A stretch of DNA of 64,000 nucleotides. Origin: Patella vulgata. Its lineage: Eukaryota > Mollusca > Gastropoda > Patellidae. Made by a program: the position numbers and the translations under genes. Shown here piece by piece: positions 10,713 through 22,060 of the stretch (positions within the stretch are counted from its first letter, which is position 1; each line of letters opens with the position of its first letter). The stretch covers positions 77,154,767-77,218,766 of the forward strand of contig NC_065882.2 in NCBI RefSeq assembly GCF_932274485.2, given 5' to 3'. The notes under the pieces were generated by a model that saw only the letters and a program-made list of their open reading frames with translations, did no database searches and was not told the origin of the DNA.

Positions 10713-10770
10713 ATAAATGAAATGAAGTGGAGCTTAACGCCCTACGCCATTCAGTGTGTTATGGGTGGGG
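10713..10770 (-). mobile_element. SINE-B tail fragment with G run
   Basis: GAAATGAAGTGGAGCTTAAC followed by CATTCAGTGTGTTATG is a remnant of the SINE-B 3' end. It is followed by a G run. Confidence 0.6.
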
Positions 10771-11054
10771 GGGGGGCGATTTTTTTTACCTGGTGGATAA
10801 AAAGGTACACCAAGTTATAGAGCACATTCCTACGAAGATTTACGAATGATACCCCTGCTGGATCCAAAAAGAGAAAAACATTAGCCGTTATAATTAAGTT
10901 GTATTCCACCATCGGGAATTTGACCGTCAACTTTCATAACAGCGGACCTTGTAAGCAAGCCACTATAACCGACATATGAATAGAACTGTGATAACCCAGT
11001 CCAAAATCCTAGCTTCTCAACTGGTTATTCTAGTTTTCTATCGTTCATCCATAA

Positions 11055-11405
11055 CAATCTTATTAAAACACAGATCCTATTTAGTCTCGTTTGTTTTTAT
11101 AGTTCAAAATTTCGTGATACTTGTCTTTACTAGGATCTGGAAGAGTTGTTATATAACCCTCGTCATTGGGATTAGCCAATGAAATGGTCTGTTGCAGCGA
11201 GTTCTTGGCGTGCGATGCACGGAACTATGGTTATCCTACTAGAAACATCAACGGTGATTGGTTAATCAAATGTCTGACGTCATAGGGTCAAAAGCCGCTC
11301 GTATGAACCCCCACTACAACTGATCAGATCTTCATGCAGTAGAGGTGATCGAAAGTATAAAAAAAACCCGAAACGAAATAATAGATCTGTATTTTAATCA
11401 GAATA
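11055..11405. mobile_element. MITE-1, copy 2
   Basis: Left end AATCTTATTAAAACACAGAT, right end CCGAAACGAAATAATAGATC continuing to TTTTAATCAGAAT. The interior shares AACATCAACGGTGATTGGTT and GTCATAGGGTCAAAAGCCGC with copy 3 at 34,360. I find no clear TSD. Confidence 0.75.
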
Positions 11406-11409
11406 TATC

Positions 11410-12216
11410 TAAAACGATTGATGTTGTTACTGCTGTAGGCGATAACTGTAAACTAAACATTTGATATTACTAAATTATCCACCATTTCATACAACTTAAC
11501 CGACTTTATTATTACACTAATCTATACTAATATTATGACTTGGCATCTGTTTGTTTGCCTGTTCAGGGTTGGCGTATACTGAAATTTGATATATATGGGT
11601 AGCTGGGACCGGGGGTAACATAGGCCTGATGGCCTACCACTTCCTTTTTTTTCTAAATAGTGGGGTTTTTTTTTTGGGGGGGGGGGGTGATGTTTGTTTA
11701 TAATGCTTCTGTTTTTATTTGGTTTTCGTGCTAATAGTATTTTCCTCATTCGTTCTGAATCCGCGTTAAGTTGTCTCTAACAAGAAATAATTGGTGAGAA
11801 TGTTGAATAATAGATGAACATAGTTGTACTAGAAAACATAATCGTCGGATTCTAACGTACTACAAATAGTCTAATTGGAATATACGCCAGTCTGGTAAAC
11901 CGCTTGAGACCAGATTAAATCAAGATCCTCATCTAGTACAGAAATGGTGGATGTACTATAGTTTGTTATTTGAGTCCTAGGTTTGTACCTGAGAAGGACC
12001 AGGGTCGCCTGACCAATTTAGAAATTCGCTGGAAGGACCTGGCTTTGTAAACATTGACAAATTCATAGAGAATATTGACAGCTTGTCTGCCAGTGTGTTC
12101 TTGTTTGGTTGCTTGGTAACAATACATTTATAAGTTACTGTAACCAGAATATATCAATAAAAATCACCCCTCACTTAAAACCATTTATAGACTTTGAAAT
12201 CAAGAATGTTTGATCT
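11410..12216. other. No recognised feature
   Basis: No element recognised. T and G runs at about 11,667-11,688 are the only marked structure. Confidence 0.4.
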
Positions 12217-12612
12217 TTAAAGATACATTATTGGAGATTGGATAAAGAGCTGGCAGTTCGCGCTGTAATAGTTAAAAACTAGATAATGTAAGGGGAATTT
12301 GCTAAAAAAAAAGTCAGTCAAATGGATCCATTCTGAACCGAAATATTGGCTTTTGAATTTAGTCCCAGCCTCGATCGTCAATACGATAAGTCGGCACGAT
12401 AAAAACATAGTCTCGATTATCCATTTTTGGATTAAATCATTAATGAGCATTAAGCATCAAATCGGATTCAGTATTTATCCCAGGCTAGCGATGACATCGA
12501 GAGTTGATTACTTATGGAAAAGTTAATTAATGCCTATTTAATAATTTAGATAATATTTCAGGCCTAAAGAAAGACCTGCAATAGGCAGATTGAGCTCTTG
12601 CATAATGTATGT
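12217..12612 (+). mobile_element. MITE-2, full-length type
   Basis: Begins TTAAAGATACATTATTGG and ends with GAGCTCTTGCATAATGTATG, so the two ends are imperfect inverted repeats (about 16-20 bp). The interior has GATAATGTAAGGGGAATTTG, TCTCGATTATCCATTTTTGG and TTTCAGGCCTAAAGAAAGAC. It is non-coding; the open frames crossing it are incidental. Confidence 0.8.
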
Positions 12613-12714
12613 TAGTAACAATGTTTAATCCAGTCCACTAAAACAGAATACTACAATAAAACAATAAAACTGTCAGATTGCGGTTCAGATCAGAAACAAA
12701 TCTTCACTATAATA

Positions 12715-13755
12715 AATTTTAATGATCATCTAAATCGATAACGATACAATATCCTACCTGACCACATCTCTACAACAGACTTAGCTGATACCTTTGTCAA
12801 TTACTTAAATGATTCATCCTAAAGATTCGAAATGACATTACCTGCAAGAATACAAGTTTGCCGGACAATATTCCATCCTAGAGATACATCAGATGCTACA
12901 CTTTCAGAATTCCAACCTGTCTCCGATGACCAACCCAAAAATACTATTCCCTCCATGAAACCTAAATCATGGGAACTAGATCCCCTACCATCTTCGATGC
13001 TAAAACACAACATTGATCTAGTTCTTCTGATAATCTCCGAAATTGTAAATGCCAGTCTCCTCAATGGTGAGTTCCCGAAAAAGCTTGGCAAAACAGTCAT
13101 CGGGCCCTTTTAAAAAGCCATCTTTAGATCCGAATACCTTAAAAAAAAACTACAGACCCGTAAGCAATTTAAGTTTAATCTCCAAATCATTGAAAAATGT
13201 GTCTTAACTTGCTCTTTCAAGCGGTGTGCCACAAGGCCCAGTTTTAGGGCCCATATTATTTATCATTTATATTAAACAATTAACACAAAAAGCAAAGAAA
13301 CACTGATTATCCATACATTTGTTTGCCGATGACACAGTTATATTTGTGCTTTGATACCGATGACACAGTTATATTTGTGCTTTGATACCAATTCTCACAA
13401 ACACATAGTTAAATATACAGAGATCTGTCTTGCTGAAATACATGACTGGATGACTTTTGGTTCGTGCTACAAGATAACAACAATCCAAATTCGTTGAAAT
13501 AAACATTCATTTTCAAGAAGAAACAATTCTTCCTACATTAAAAGCCAAGAATATTAGAGCTATCATTGACCCTAGGCTGTCATTCAAATAACAGGAAATC
13601 TCACCTATGCCTTCATCACTATACAAAACTAGACTACCACAACGCTCTGTCCTATGGACTTCCCGACTATAAAGTCAGAAACCTATTAAACATTCAACGA
13701 TATCGTGATGTTAAATTCATCATATACATAAATAAAAACGTGTAGACTAAAAGTA
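12715..13755 (+). mobile_element. L2/CR1-like LINE fragment (decayed reverse transcriptase)
   Basis: Around 12,900-13,110 the reading shows the N-terminal reverse transcriptase block of L2/CR1-type LINEs: MKPKSWELDPLPSSMLKHNI followed by IVNASLLNGEFPKKL. After a gap of missing palm sequence comes SSGVPQGPVLGPILF (about 13,217-13,262), then the catalytic block FADDTVIF (about 13,322). A 34-bp tandem duplication repeats the stretch just after FADD. Downstream pieces correspond to WM...N.LKLN (about 13,440) and DYHNALSYGLPDY (about 13,635). Several frame changes and a deletion make it non-functional. Endonuclease and 3' end are absent. Confidence 0.85.
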
Positions 13756-13759
13756 TGGA

Positions 13760-14185
13760 GGCTTATCAGTACCCTTTCGCTCATTCTTGCCTAAGCGTTA
13801 ACTAAGTGGAATGTGGAGCCAAGAAGGCGCTGCAAATGGTCTCGATTCATAGCAAATCGAGGGATTGAGATTTCGCGTCTTCTCTTTCCTATAAGTTTGT
13901 AACTTGAAGGCGAAGGCAAGAATGAGCAAAGGTCTGTATCTGTCATGCGCACTGCTATTGTTAAAGCTTCAACTTTCGGTTTCTCTAGGACATTGCATGA
14001 CACGTTGCTCTTTCTGACCTTCACAGCTTCACCTTTTGGTCATAGAATCATAGCAAAGAGAGGGAAAGAAATCTCGCTCGGCTGGGGCTTCGCTCCACAA
14101 GAGAGCAATAAATGAACAGTGTGAAGCTAAGAAGTGAATCACACTCTTGACTTAACACTGAATATTTCCCGACTTCGCGCAAAGG
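13760..14185. repeat. Inverted and direct repeat cluster of unknown family
   Basis: CTTTCGCTCATTCTTGCC (about 13,778) has an inverted partner GGCAAGAATGAGCAAAGG (about 13,914). TCATAGCAAATCGAGGGA (about 13,846) recurs as TCATAGCAAAGAGAGGGA (about 14,046). This looks like a diverged two-unit duplication containing a hairpin. I recognise no coding domain. Confidence 0.5.
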
Positions 14186-14224
14186 GTACTGCAATGTAGC
14201 GAGATTAGCACCATTTGTCACAAT

Positions 14225-14468
14225 AGGACGGAGGGCCTGACAAGGGCAGCTGTCTAGTCGTTCGGATGGGACGAAAAACCGAGGTTCCGTGTACACATAT
14301 GCGTGCAAGATCCCTTGACAGTTGGAATTCGATATAAGAGTAGGCCGTAGTGCCGCTATCCGGGCAAAGTTTCCCTCATAGCAGGTTGTATGTCGTATGC
14401 CCGTCTTCATTAGCCCAGTTCGGAGCAGAAGAGTAGGACGTTAAACCCCATTTCATTTCATTTCATTT
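14225..14468 (+). mobile_element. SINE-B, 5'-truncated
   Basis: AGGACGGAGGGCCTGACAAG to GTAGGACGTTAAACCCCATT, with the tail ATTTCATTTCATTT. The head and first third are missing. Confidence 0.85.
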
Positions 14469-14469
14469 C

Positions 14470-15125
14470 CCTGGCTAACCTGAAGCATGACCCACCCAGT
14501 GTCATCTTGGTAAAGTTAATTCTAATATAATTAAAGGTTGCCACAATGACGTAATAAGTGGGTTGATAGAGGAGAGAGATGGGACCAATGTGACCAATAA
14601 TACATCAAGATATAGCGGAACAAGAATATAAATCATGGTTGTTTTGCGAGAAATGTCGTCCGATATTGATTAAAGGAAAATGTCGACGCAAATTCTTTGA
14701 AGACATTTGTATATTAAGTTTATGGAAAAGGATATTTACATTGACAGAATTCGGTGACCTGTCAGCACTTACATTTTTACAATCATAATTATTTCTTTTT
14801 GCCTTCCTAAATGTTATTTCCACGAATTGCGTTGGTGTAGATATCCACTAATACGTTTTAAAAAACATTTTTTATAATTAACTGCAAACGAACTGGTAAA
14901 ATGTATTTCTGTAAATGAATATAGTAAATATTCTTATGAAAATCGCAACTTTAGTTAAGCTGCTGTATGTTCTAAACTACCAATAAAATTATTTCTATTC
15001 TCGGAAACTTTGTAACTTGAATTTGATGTAAACTATTTTAAAATATCTGTCATAATTTAAATGTTCGCGATTTTACTACATTAATATGAAAACCAATACT
15101 CTTGTTTTTCTTACATCATACATCT
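14470..15125. other. No recognised feature
   Basis: AT-rich sequence with no family recognised. The 72-codon open frame at 14,605-14,823 (minus) has no domain. Confidence 0.45.
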
Positions 15126-15135
15126 GACTCAATGA

Positions 15136-15402
15136 GAGAGAGAGATGGGATAACGTCCACTCGACACAAACTAGATCATTTCGGGACTAACATATGGTTC
15201 AATTTTATTTACATAATTCGCTTGCGCATAGGGGTCTTTAGCAGTGGGAGGAAACCGGAGGACCCGGAGAAAACCCACGAGGTTGGACAGGCGACCCTAC
15301 TCCTTGTCACGTACAACCGGGGATTCGAAACCACGCCAGTCGACTCAATGACAGACTTTATGATACAGCGCGCGCACGCTAACCATTCAGCCATCCAACC
15401 CC
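15136..15402 (-). mobile_element. SINE-A, full length, with 10-bp TSD
   Basis: GA-repeat tail, conserved 3' end, middle domain (CGGAGGACCCGGAGAAAACC) and reversed head ending CATTCAGCCATCCAACCCC. GACTCAATGA at 15,126-15,135 and 15,403-15,412 flanks it. After it, 15,413-15,455 again resembles a SINE-A head, so the right-hand TSD overlaps what may be a second, older head fragment. Confidence 0.85.
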
Positions 15403-15485
15403 GACTCAATGACAGACCTTGTGACCAAACGCGCACAGTTAAAACATCCGCCCCCCCCCACCACCACCACCACACATTCAAGCAG

Positions 15486-17012
15486 TGTATTGTTGGGTCG
15501 AATGGTGGGGTAAGCTCTTCGTGTTTACATATTGAATTGGGTTGAGTTGAGGTGTTATTTTGATTGGTGATGGGGTAACCTCTTCTTGGTTACATATTGA
15601 ATTGGGTTGAACTGATGTGTTATTTTGATTGATGATGGGGTAAGCTGTTTGTGGTTACATATTGAATTGAGGTGTTATTTTGATTGATGGTGGGGTAAGC
15701 TCTTCGTGGTTACATATAGAATTGGGTTGAATTGATGAGTTATTTTGATTGGTGATGAGGTAACCTCTTCGTGGTTACATATTGAACTGGGTTGAACTGA
15801 TTTGTTATTTTGATTGGTGATGTGGTAAGCTCTTCGTAGTTACATATTGAACTGGGTTGAACTGATTTGTTATTTTGGTTGGTGATGGGGTAAGCTCTTC
15901 GTGGTTACATATTGAATTGGGTTGAACTGATGTGTTATTTTGATTGATGATGGGGTAAGCTGTTTGTGGTTACATATTGAATTGAGGTGTTATTTTGATT
16001 GATGATGTGGTAAGCTGCTCGTGGTTACATATTGAATTGGGTTGAACTGATGTGTTATTTTGATTGATGATGGGGTAAGCTGTTTGTGGTTACATATTGA
16101 ATTGAGGTGTTATTTTGATTGATGATGTGGTAAGCTGCTCGTGGTTACATATTGAATTGGGTTGAACTGATGTGTTATTTTGATTGATGATGGGGTAAGC
16201 TGTTTGTGGTTACATATTGAATTGAGGTGTTATTTTGATTGATGATGTGGTAAGCTGCTCGTGGTTACATATTGAATTGGGTTGAACTGATGTGTTATTT
16301 TGATTGATGATGGGGTAAGCTGTTTGTGGTAACATATTGAATTGAGGTGTTATTTTGATTGATGATGTGGTAAGCTGCTCGTGGTTACATATTGAATTGG
16401 GTTGAACTGATGTGTTATTTTGATTGATGATGGGGTAAGCTGTTTGTGGTTACATATTGAATTGAGGTGTTATTTTGATTGATGATGTGGTAAGCTGCTC
16501 GTGGTTACATATTGAATTGGGTTGAACTGATGTGTTATTTTGATTGATGATGGGGTAAGCTGTTTGTGGTTACATATTGAATTGAGGTGTTATTTTGATT
16601 GATGATGTGGTAAGCTGCTCGTGGTTACATATTGAATTGGGTTGAACTGATGTGTTATTTTGATTGATGATGGGGTAAGCTGTTTGTGGTTACATATTGA
16701 ATTGGGTTGAACTGATGTGTTATTTGGATTGATGATGAGGTAACCTCTTCGTGGTTACATATTGAATTGGGTTGAACTGATGTGTTTTTTTGATTGATGA
16801 TGGGGTAAGCTGTTTGTGGTTACATATTGAATTGGGTTGAACTGATGTGTTATTTTGATTGATGATGGGGTAAGCTGTTTGTGGTTACATATTGAATTGA
16901 GGTGTTATTTTGATTGATAATGTGGTAAGCTGTTTGTGGTTACATATTGAATTGGGTTGAACTGATGTGTTATTTGGATTGATGATGGGGTAAGCTCTTT
17001 GTTAAGAATGGT
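15486..17012 (+). repeat. Minisatellite array with 120-bp higher-order unit
   Basis: About 24 monomers carry the core GGTTACATATTGAATTG and end near GATGGGGTAAGCTG. Two monomer types exist, about 65 bp (with GGGTTGAACTGATGTG) and about 55 bp (with AGGTGTTATTTTG). From about 15,907 to 16,690 they alternate strictly as a 65+55 dimer, repeated six or more times almost without change. The flanking monomers are more diverged and irregular. Confidence 0.95.
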
Positions 17013-17014
17013 TA

Positions 17015-17436
17015 AGCGGAAGTCGACTCTGTATTAATTTTAGTGTCGACAGTGGAACACAAAATTGGTTATATCCATGAACATCTATATTCTTCAAATG
17101 TTCAACTAGGATAGATCGCCATCATCTAAAACTCAATGAAATCGACAAGTTTAGTTTTGATTTGGCATGTAATTTTCAGAAGAAAAAACCCAAGATGCTT
17201 TTTAAAGACAATTTTAAAGTCATTGGCAAGAGCATTTAACATCCGCTGTATGCCATTCATAATGGGTGATCATGCACTGTGAATGATGTCCATGGGTACG
17301 TGGTAGGGAATTACAACTGAGTCATTCTAAACTGAGAACTCGATATAGTGAAATCGACACATTAATGGTACACAGTCTGTAGAGTTAAATGTTGCCAACT
17401 GACTGGAGCAAGATGGAACGGATGAGTGCGGTAATG
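17015..17436. other. No firm feature
   Basis: Starts with AAGCGGAAGTCGACTC and GACAGTGGAACACAAAA, which echo 3964-3981 and 4068-4135 and may be a small dispersed repeat. Nothing else is recognised. Confidence 0.4.
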
Positions 17437-17497
17437 ATAAACATTAATGTTCAGGGACCTGTTTCACTAGTGCAGTAAAGTTAAACATTAATGTTCA

Positions 17498-17653
17498 GGG
17501 GAATGTTTCACAAAATTTTAACAAAGATAAATCCAAATTTTAGTAATTTAATTGGATAATATTAGATTGATTTTAGTGCTTAGCCAGTCAAAATTGAAGT
17601 ATCCACTAAAATTTGGATTTTATCTTTAGTTACGATTTCGAGAAACAGAGCCC
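17498..17653. mobile_element. MITE-3 (about 156 bp)
   Basis: The ends are inverted repeats of about 45 bp: GGGGAATGTTTCACAAAATT with AAAGATAAATCCAAATTTTA on the left, and AAAATTTGGATTTTATCTTT with TTTCGAGAAACAGAGCCC on the right. A partial extra left end (TAAACATTAATGTTCAGGG, about 17,437) sits just upstream. Confidence 0.7.
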
Positions 17654-18917
17654 AGATTGCACATAATATATATATTTCGTTCTTTCTGTCTGTATCAGTG
17701 AACACAATAAATCTTTTACCATCATACCACCAAACAATTATTAAACCACTTCTTTTTGACAGAGATAATCAGGCTACATCGAATAGCATCTTTAAAATAG
17801 TACACGAATACTTCGATGTCACTAAACGCTTCGATATCTGATTTTATTTATAGAACAATTTTAATCATGTTATAAAACATCACTTCCTCTATTTTCATTT
17901 GTTATAAATAGTGTGTATGTAAATTATCTAATTTATATGATTTTCACAATTATTTTGTAGTATATACATATAGTAGATCTGTATATTATATGTTTTATAT
18001 TCTTTGTACGAGGAGAGGGGTGATATAGGCTATGCCTGTTCCCTGATCTCTTTTCATAAGTTTGAAATAAATAATATTCTTTACAAAAAAAAAAACTACA
18101 TTGTTAGTCGGGTTACAACCACCAGATCCGTGATCATTTCTCTGGGAAAAGCGGTTGATGCCATTTTGGATTTTGGCGGTCATATTGGATTAACTGTTTG
18201 TGAAATGAATCCGAAACTGACCAAAATGAGTCGGATGACCAACAAAACCTATAAAATGATATATTACACGGGTCATTTTGACAACAATGTTTGTCAAGAT
18301 CAATTTCAGACCATTTTTGGCCGCCATCTTGGATTTTCGGCCCTCGCGGAGCTAGCACGTCGATTTCAAGGTAGCAAACTACCAATATATTCAATAGCGT
18401 CCCTTCTATCAGAAACCATCGCCAAACCTTGTTTTCCGAGAAATAGTCACTATGTAATGCCTTTTATACCTTAACCGTTCCTCTGTAATTGTTGATAGTT
18501 GATTCTTATGATTCAATTTTATTATAAATACATATTCCTACATTTAGGTTTTTATCCCGTTTCCAAGACAGCCACTCTGATGACCGGAGGTGACGTTCTA
18601 TATTTATAATATTTAATGTTGTCCTGTATTCAAGGATAAGCCTACTGTGTATTATTATTTAAGATTCTCACTTATACAATACCGCCACTTCGTAATTTAC
18701 TAACGATTTGATGTTATCGGAATAAATCGAATATTAAAACAAAATAGGTTGCGTTAATATCGGCTATTGCTAGGCTTCTATTTATAGATTGAAACCCCCG
18801 TCAGGTTAATCAATCTTTATTTACAAATATAGACGATATTTACAGGGTTTCCTTGGTTCATAAAATCTGTGTGAAGTAAACAAGTAGTTGAAAATATCCA
18901 TGTATTCGAATTGTTGT

Positions 18918-18918
<1 letters not shown>
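17654..18918. other. No recognised gene; possible repeat at 18,120-18,350
   Basis: The stretch has GCCATTTTGGATTTTGGCGG and, about 160 bp later, GGCCGCCATCTTGGATTTTC, which suggests a decayed duplicated repeat. The 156-codon open frame at 18,004-18,474 crosses this and shows no domain; I regard it as fortuitous. Confidence 0.35.

Positions 18919-18962
<44 letters not shown>
18919..18962. repeat. (GA)n microsatellite
   Basis: About 20 GA dinucleotides, probably the remnant of a SINE-A-type CT/GA tail. Confidence 0.9.
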
Positions 18963-18971
18963 GGGGGGAGA

Positions 18972-19180
18972 GAATGAAAGGAAATGGGGTTTAACGTTCT
19001 ACTGTTCGGTATACGAATTGTTGTACGAGAGTGACACATAGAGAGAGTGAAAATCAAATGAAATGGGGTTTAACGTCCTACGTCCTATGAGAGAGAGAGA
19101 GAGAGGGAAAGAGAATGAAAGGAAATGGGGTTTAACGTTCTACTGTTCTGCTCCGAACTAGGCTAATGAGGACAGACTAT
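18972..19180 (-). mobile_element. Three SINE-B tail fragments in a row
   Basis: The sequence GGGGTTTAACGTTCTACTG or a close variant occurs three times (about 18,985, 19,065 and 19,126), separated by GA repeats. Only the last keeps more of the body (CTCCGAACTAGGCTAATGAG). Confidence 0.8.
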
Positions 19181-19297
19181 ATTTCTATGAAATGAGTAGA
19201 TCCGGGTGCACAGGTTATTTATAGTCTTTCTTTCACTTTCACTTTCCCTTTTTCCACCTTTTGCATGGCGATGTTTGTTTTTGTTTCTTGGCTACGT

Positions 19298-19535
19298 GGG
19301 GGGTTGGATGGCCGAATGGTTAGCACGCGCGCTGTATCATGATATTTGTCATTGAATCAGCTGGCGTGGTTTCGATTATTCGGTTGTTCGTTACAAGGAG
19401 TTGGGGCGCCTGTCCAGCTAAAGACCCCTAAGCACAAGCATATTATTGAAAAAATTAAATTGAACCATATGTTAGTCCCGAAATGACCTAGTTTGTGTCG
19501 AGTGGACGTTAAACCCCATTTCTCTCTCCCTCTCT
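19298..19535 (+). mobile_element. SINE-A with 10-bp TSD
   Basis: Complete head GGGGTTGGATGGCCGAATGG, shortened middle domain and intact 3' end with CT tail. TTGGCTACGT at 19,288-19,297 and 19,536-19,545 is an exact TSD. Confidence 0.92.
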
Positions 19536-19777
19536 TTGGCTACGTTGAAATGTAGTGCTGACAGTTGCATGTTTACTTGTATGCTACTTCCAGTTTGTGT
19601 AGCTCAAGATTTCCATGATGAACCTCATAATACCTGCTTTTGACCAAGCGGTTGCCACATGTTGCCCCAAATGTGGTACTAATCGTTCAACCCCACGAAA
19701 TTTTTGGAATGGTCAAAGAGACGATAATCAAGATTAGAGTCAATGGAGTACAGATATAATACAGATAACCGGATGTT

Positions 19778-20049
19778 ATGTGCTGTGGCAGTCTCATAGA
19801 ATGGCCTTCTCTTATATCGAATTCCAACTACCCCAAGGATCTTTTACGTACACGCCAATATGTACACGGGGACCTCCGTTTATCGTCCCATCCGAACGAC
19901 CACACGTCGTTCCCTTGCTTGACAGGCCCTCTATCTTGCAACACTGACAAGGGGGAACCACGCCGAAAAATCCCGATGAATTTTCTCGGCCCATCCAGGG
20001 ATCGAACACGGGGGCCAACGTCTTACTCACTTAGCCACCGTGGCTCCCC
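19778..20049 (-). mobile_element. SINE-B lacking its 3' tail
   Basis: From CTCTTATATCGAATTCCAAC through GTCCCATCCGAACGACC to the reversed head GTCTTACTCACTTAGCCACC. A degenerate tail-like piece (20,085-20,145, CAGAAAAGTAGGAGGTTAAT) follows. Confidence 0.8.
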
Positions 20050-20239
20050 AGTGGTATGAAACGGGGTGTTAGCTCCCAACTGTTGTGCACTTACCGGGCT
20101 AATGATCACGGACATACACCCTGCAGAAAAGTAGGAGGTTAATCCCTGGTGTCGATTTATTTATACATATTAATCTCAGATGTATTATTCCTGTCTGTTG
20201 GTAAAATAATTTTCTTTACGTCTTGTTAAAACCGTAACT

Positions 20240-20378
20240 GATTTCATTATGAAAGGTCCCATCAATGTCAAAAATCTGTAATTTAATCAGAAATAGCTTG
20301 ATAAAGATGAAAGTACCATCGTCGAAACGTTGCATGTTAATAAACCAGTGATTGTTATTCCATAAATAGTGTTAGTGT
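20240..20378 (+). mobile_element. Penelope-like 3' end fragment
   Basis: AAAGATGAAAGTACCATCGT followed by CGAAACG, then AATAAACCAGTGATTGTTAT and TCCATAAAT, matches the 3' end at 6262-6335. The hairpin GATG...CATC before CGAAAC is kept. It is cut off by the SINE-A insertion at 20,398. Confidence 0.55.
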
Positions 20379-20391
20379 GTTACGTAATGTT

Positions 20392-20397
<6 letters not shown>

Positions 20398-20432
<35 letters not shown>

Positions 20433-20574
20433 GGGGTTTAACGTCTACTCGACACAAACTAGGTCATTTCGGGACTAACACATGGTTTGATTTTATTTCA
20501 ATAATTCGCTTGCGCGTAGGGGTTTTTAGCAGTGGGAGGAAACCGGAGGACCCGGAGAAAACCCACGAGGCTGG
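20398..20574 (-). mobile_element. SINE-A, 5'-truncated, with 9-bp TSD
   Basis: A long GA tail followed by the 3' half and the start of the middle domain, ending at ACCCACGAGGCTGG. GTTTGATGA at 20,389-20,397 and 20,575-20,583 is the TSD. Confidence 0.9.
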
Positions 20575-20688
20575 GTTTGATGACATTTATGTCAAAGACT
20601 GTATAAATCTGTCAAGTATATATAGTACATAGTATATAGTTCTTCATATCAGACATAGAAAGTATTATGACAGACATTATATATATCT

Positions 20689-21060
20689 GGGGATCACAGT
20701 GGCTAAGTGGGTAAGACGCTGGCTCGCTAGCATGGAGGTCGGGTGTCCGATCCCTGCATTGGCCGAGAAAGTTCATCCAGATTTTCCAGCGTGATTCCCC
20801 CTTGTCAGTGATGCAGGACGGAGAGCCTGACAAGGACAGCTGTCTAGTCGTTCGGGTGGGACGAAAAACCGAGGTCCCGTGTACACACTGGCGTGCACGT
20901 AAAAGATCCCTTAACGGTTGGAATTTGATATAAGAGTAGGCCGTAGGGCCGCTGTCCGGGCAAAATTTCCCTCATAGCACACTGTATGGCGTATGTCCAG
21001 TCTTCCTTAGCCCACCCAGTTCGGAGCAAAACATAAGGACGTTAAACCCCCGTTTATTTC
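20689..21060 (+). mobile_element. SINE-B, full length
   Basis: Head GGGGATCACAGTGGCTAAGT with box B GTGTCCGATCCC, complete body and tail GGACGTTAAACCCCCG. CAGACATT occurs on both sides (about 20,671 and 21,064) and may be part of an eroded TSD. Confidence 0.92.
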
Positions 21061-21216
21061 AGGCAGACATTGATATTTACAATATTTATGATATTTACAA
21101 TTACGTGCGGAGCTATTTCCAGTTCAGAAGACTGAAAACATCCTATTTTCCTTCTTTGTAGAAAATTTCAATTTTTTTCTTTTGTTCTTTTTATTATCCG
21201 TGTTTCATAGATAACA

Positions 21217-21375
21217 TTATATAAATAGACAGAGAATCTCCTACGGGTCTTTTTTGATATCAACAGAAGTCGATAAATTAAAAAAATGAAACAACAAAAA
21301 ACACGAAGCTTTATCGATGAGTGTTGATATTTTTTTATAGGAAAAAAAGACGAGTAGGAGATTTTATTTATCACC
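21217..21375. repeat. Imperfect inverted repeat (hairpin)
   Basis: Left arm TCTCCTACGGGTCTTTTTTG with ATATCAAC; right arm TGTTGATATTTTTTTATAGG with GACGAGTAGGAGA. The arms are about 45-60 bp with a short AT-rich loop. No element family is recognised. Confidence 0.65.
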
Positions 21376-21639
21376 TAATCCTTTCTTACATGCACAAATG
21401 AATAAATGTAATTCTTTGCTATAGATTTAACTTGACTGAACCTGATTACATTACGGCGTAGTGATACATCATTTTTTGACAGCAATTCAACCATTGCAAA
21501 GATCTTTATATTGTCTCAGTGTTTCCATCAATGTCAATTAAATGAAAATAGTTCTTTGAAAAAAACAGAGGAAAAAAAAGAAGTTACTTTTAATAAAAAA
21601 TGAATTTTTCTTTGAAATGTATTATTGGGTGATAAATAT
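21376..21639. other. No recognised feature
   Basis: AT-rich sequence with no repeat family visible. Confidence 0.4.
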
Positions 21640-22060
21640 CCATAATCCTGTAGATATTATTTGTGCTAGTAGATAACCTTTGTTTATATTTGTAAACAAC
21701 TATATAGATAATCTTGGATAACCCTTGTATTTGTTGGGATTCTAATTTATAATTGTATAAGCTTTGTTTATGCTTGTAGACAACCCTATATATTCTTATA
21801 CATGTAGATAACAATGCACTTGTAGATAACCATTCTGCATTCTTGTAGATAATCCTATATAATATATTCTTATACTTGTAGATAACGTTAACGTAGATAA
21901 GCATGTATATATTTTTATTTATACTATTAAAATAACACTGTATATATTTTTATTTATACTTTTAGATAACTTTGAACTTATAGATAGCTTTTGTTTTATA
22001 CTTGTAGATAATCTTGTTCTTGTAGATAACCAATAATTCATGTTTGTGCAAATATTTTCA
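21640..22060. repeat. Degenerate tandem repeat, core CTTGTAGATAA
   Basis: The core TTATACTTGTAGATAAC or a close variant recurs about ten or more times at irregular spacing of about 25-65 bp. The minus-strand open frame across it (21,590-21,904) comes from the repeats, not a gene. Confidence 0.7.

Noticed and set aside
14048-14410. 120-codon minus-strand open frame
   Set aside because: Most of it is SINE-B sequence read in reverse; similar peptides appear at every SINE-B copy.
15102-15545. 147-codon open frame
   Set aside because: It lies over a SINE-A and a CAC repeat; the histidine run is simple sequence.
15486-17012. CRISPR-like regular repeats
   Set aside because: There are no unique spacers; the whole unit repeats, and the host is a eukaryote. 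It is a minisatellite.
18004-18474. 156-codon open frame as a gene
   Set aside because: No domain; it overlaps a probable decayed repeat (GCCATTTTGG-type blocks) and begins in AT-rich sequence.
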